This document shows, one piece after another, positions 5,308 to 7,017 of a stretch of DNA of 7,017 bases (its first letter is position 1; the number at the start of each line of letters is the position of its first letter). A program made the position numbers and the translations under genes. Source of the stretch: Paludibacteraceae bacterium (GTDB taxonomy: Bacteria; Bacteroidota; Bacteroidia; Bacteroidales; Paludibacteraceae); the NCBI GenBank assembly GCA_017646225.1, contig JAGCMZ010000033.1, positions 1-7,017 of the forward strand, in the 5' to 3' direction. A model generated the notes under the pieces. It did no database searches. It had not been told where the DNA came from and was given only the letters and a program-made list of their open reading frames with translations.

Positions 5308-6584
5308 CGTTGTTTTTCGTATTGTTGTAGTAAATAATATTGGTAAGTGGCGTAGACCAAACGCAACACAAAGCTTACGGCCGAGAAACAAGCAACCGCC
5401 AAGAAGAAATCTTGGTAATAAATGCCAAGTAGCAAGGCCAAAGCACGCAACACAAACAAGGCTATTTCAAAATAGAATTGCTTGTCTTGTTTGCCGAATA
5501 CATCAAATATAAAATCGAAGGTATTGGTAATGGCTATAATGGCCAACCAGGGTAACATCAACTGAATATAACTACCTACTACACCCCAAGATTCACCTAA
5601 TAACCAAGACGTTACACTTGGCAAAGCAAAAAACAATCCCGTAAAGCTAACGGTAATCAGCAAGGCAGACCACCCTACCAAACGGCGGTAGTTTTTCCAA
5701 ACAGAGGCACCCTTGTGTACCAAGGCTGTTACATCCGAGAACAACACTTGATAGAACGATTTGGTAACCACAGACAAAGGCACAAAAGACAAGGTAAGAG
5801 CCATACCAAAATAGCCTATGTACGACAAATCGAAGAAAGGGGTAAGCAGCAAAATGGGCATATTCCCGCCCATGTAATTGACCAACTGCTTGGGCAAGGT
5901 GAATTGTGGAAACTTTCGATAGACATGTGCCATGGCTTTGCATTGCGACCATTGCACCGAAAACAAAGGTTTAATGGCGACAAACGAACGCATCACCACT
6001 GCCAACAACGATAGCAAAGGGGCTAAAACAACGGCACACAGCATACCACCTTGCAGAAACTGAGTCGCACCAAACATCCATTTAGCACCTGAATTTAGGG
6101 TACTTTGCCCTATTTGATAGGCACTGATAGCGCCAAATTGATGGGTACGCACGTACCAATAGTTAAGCAGTTGCCAAGTGGCCGATAGAAACACAAACAA
6201 GGGCAACAAGAAATACCAGTTTGCCAGTGATGGCACGTGCAAAAGTTGGGCGATAGACGGAGCAAAAAACACAGATAAGGCGCACAAAAGCGTTACGCAT
6301 AGGTTGCATAGCATGCCCACATGAAAGCACGCCGCACCTTCTGAGGTTTGTTTGGGCAACACAATGGCACTGTAGTAGGCACCCGTGGCAAACAACACCA
6401 ATACACCGCCAAGGGTTAGAAACAAATTCAGCAACCCAAAATCGCTAGGGGCGTACAATCGGGTTAACAGAGGATACACACTAAAACCAATAACCTGCGC
6501 CACTACATTGGCAGACAGCAGTTGGAGGGTGCTTTTAACCAACTTGCCTTTAAACCATTGATGTATGCCTTTTAAGGTGCCCAT
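5292..6584 (-). CDS. Wzx-type polysaccharide flippase (oligosaccharide translocase)
   Basis: 430-residue inner-membrane protein of the MOP superfamily, polysaccharide-biosynthesis (PST/Wzx) branch, which flips lipid-linked oligosaccharides across the inner membrane. The N-terminal region TRLYAPSDFGLLNLF (41-55) is the typical family signature after the first membrane helix. About 12 hydrophobic segments can be counted, including those near 25-42, 52-73, 88-108, 122-140, 178-203, 252-275, 300-322, 335-355, 370-390 and 394-412. The C-terminus is polar (QQYEKQRCKSN). The start is 6 nt after the rsmI stop, and the end overlaps the amidotransferase start by 16 nt, so translation of the three genes is probably coupled. 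No glycosyltransferase or Wzy polymerase lies next to it in the window. A lipid II flippase (MurJ) is unlikely from the N-terminal signature. Confidence 0.87.
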   Translation of the reverse strand: MGTLKGIHQWFKGKLVKSTLQLLSANVVAQVIGFSVYPLLTRLYAPSDFGLLNLFLTLGGVLVLFATGAYYSAIVLPKQTSEGAACFHVGMLCNLCVTLLCALSVFFAPSIAQLLHVPSLANWYFLLPLFVFLSATWQLLNYWYVRTHQFGAISAYQIGQSTLNSGAKWMFGATQFLQGGMLCAVVLAPLLSLLAVVMRSFVAIKPLFSVQWSQCKAMAHVYRKFPQFTLPKQLVNYMGGNMPILLLTPFFDLSYIGYFGMALTLSFVPLSVVTKSFYQVLFSDVTALVHKGASVWKNYRRLVGWSALLITVSFTGLFFALPSVTSWLLGESWGVVGSYIQLMLPWLAIIAITNTFDFIFDVFGKQDKQFYFEIALFVLRALALLLGIYYQDFFLAVACFSAVSFVLRLVYATYQYYLLQQYEKQRCKSN

Positions 6585-6590
6585 GTATTT

Positions 6591-7017
6591 TTATTTACCT
6601 GCCACTACTAGTACAAATTCGCCTTTGGGTTCGTGGGCAGTAAAATGGGCGATGAGTTCATCGAGGGTGCCGCGATCGGTTTCGTTGTGAATTTTAGAAA
6701 TTTCGCGCGATACGGCTGCCTGCCTTGCGCCACCTAGCACCTCGGCGAGGTGCTGAAGGGTTTTTACCACCCTATAGGGCGACTCGTAAATAACCATGGT
6801 GCGGTCTTCGGTGGCAAGCTGCTGCAAACGGGTTTGGCGGCCTTGTTTGGGTGGTAAAAACCCTTCGAAGCAAAACCGGTCCATTGGTAAACCCGAGTTT
6901 ACCAATGCCGGTATGGCTGCGGTGGCGCCAGGCAAACACTCTACCTCTATTCCCGCTGCTGCACATTCCCGAACGATTAAAAAACCCGGATCTGAAAGCC
7001 CTGGTGTACCTGCATCC
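6591..7017 (-). CDS. rsmI: RsmI, 16S rRNA 2'-O-methyltransferase (C-terminal part)
   Basis: The last 141 codons of a gene that enters across the window edge; the frame is open to 7016. RsmI methylates the ribose 2'-OH of C1402 in 16S rRNA using S-adenosylmethionine, in the cytoplasm. Family motifs in order are DAGTPGLSDPG (first residues visible), LPGATAAIPAL, FEGFLPPKQGRQTRL, MVIYESPYRV, and SREISKIHNET; the end is KGEFVLVVAGK. Compared with the usual length of around 220-290 residues, roughly the first 80 or more are missing because of the window border, not because of damage. Any shorter start inside the window (for example TTG near 6935) would cut the SAM-binding motif and is wrong. The gene appears somewhat richer in G and C than its neighbours. 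Confidence 0.94.
   Translation of the reverse strand, partial: DAGTPGLSDPGFLIVRECAAAGIEVECLPGATAAIPALVNSGLPMDRFCFEGFLPPKQGRQTRLQQLATEDRTMVIYESPYRVVKTLQHLAEVLGGARQAAVSREISKIHNETDRGTLDELIAHFTAHEPKGEFVLVVAGK

Noticed and set aside
5308..5391. Longer start for the asparagine-synthase-like protein at 5391
   Set aside because: The extra 28 residues lie wholly within the flippase coding sequence and do not resemble the family N-terminus.

Overview
The window looks like a chromosomal segment of a Bacteroidota bacterium, probably of the Bacteroidales type. The evidence is moderate-to-low GC, few Shine-Dalgarno sequences, two promoter candidates close to the phylum-specific TTTG-N19-TAnnTTTG pattern, an ExbB with an N-terminal signal peptide and a Glu/Ala-rich linker, and a coiled-coil lipoprotein family that I know only from Bacteroidota. 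Every gene I can support lies on the minus strand, so gene order below is given in the direction of transcription, from high to low coordinate.

From 7017 down to 3742 there is one tight unit. It holds the C-terminal part of RsmI (16S rRNA 2'-O-methyltransferase, running off the window edge), a Wzx-type polysaccharide flippase 6 nt later, and an asparagine-synthase-like amidotransferase that starts 16 nt inside the flippase gene. The last protein has no glutaminase cysteine and a changed ATP-binding loop motif, so it is probably not a housekeeping AsnB. The flippase pairing suggests tailoring of a cell-surface glycan.

An AT-rich gap of 84 nt then carries a promoter candidate for a two-gene unit: a coiled-coil lipoprotein and, 5 nt later, a YjjG-type HAD nucleotidase. 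Next comes a 169-nt intergenic region (1906-2074), the oddest stretch here. It holds four short doublets with an 8-nt period, a 16/17 direct repeat exactly 100 bp apart whose first copy (in transcription order) supplies the 3' end and stop codon of the HAD gene, an imperfect inverted repeat, and a 35-codon run that stays open in the HAD frame after the stop.

After it come a TatD-family metal-dependent DNase, a tRNA-Ser(GGA) with its own promoter candidate, exbB, and the first 27 codons of a small membrane protein that probably belongs to the same TonB-energising operon. The rest of that operon (ExbD and TonB expected) lies outside the window.

Most of the window is ordinary core-genome content. 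I do not see CRISPR arrays, insertion sequences, phage genes or a clear new defence system. The parts worth a second look are the repeat-bearing intergenic region and the flippase/amidotransferase pair.
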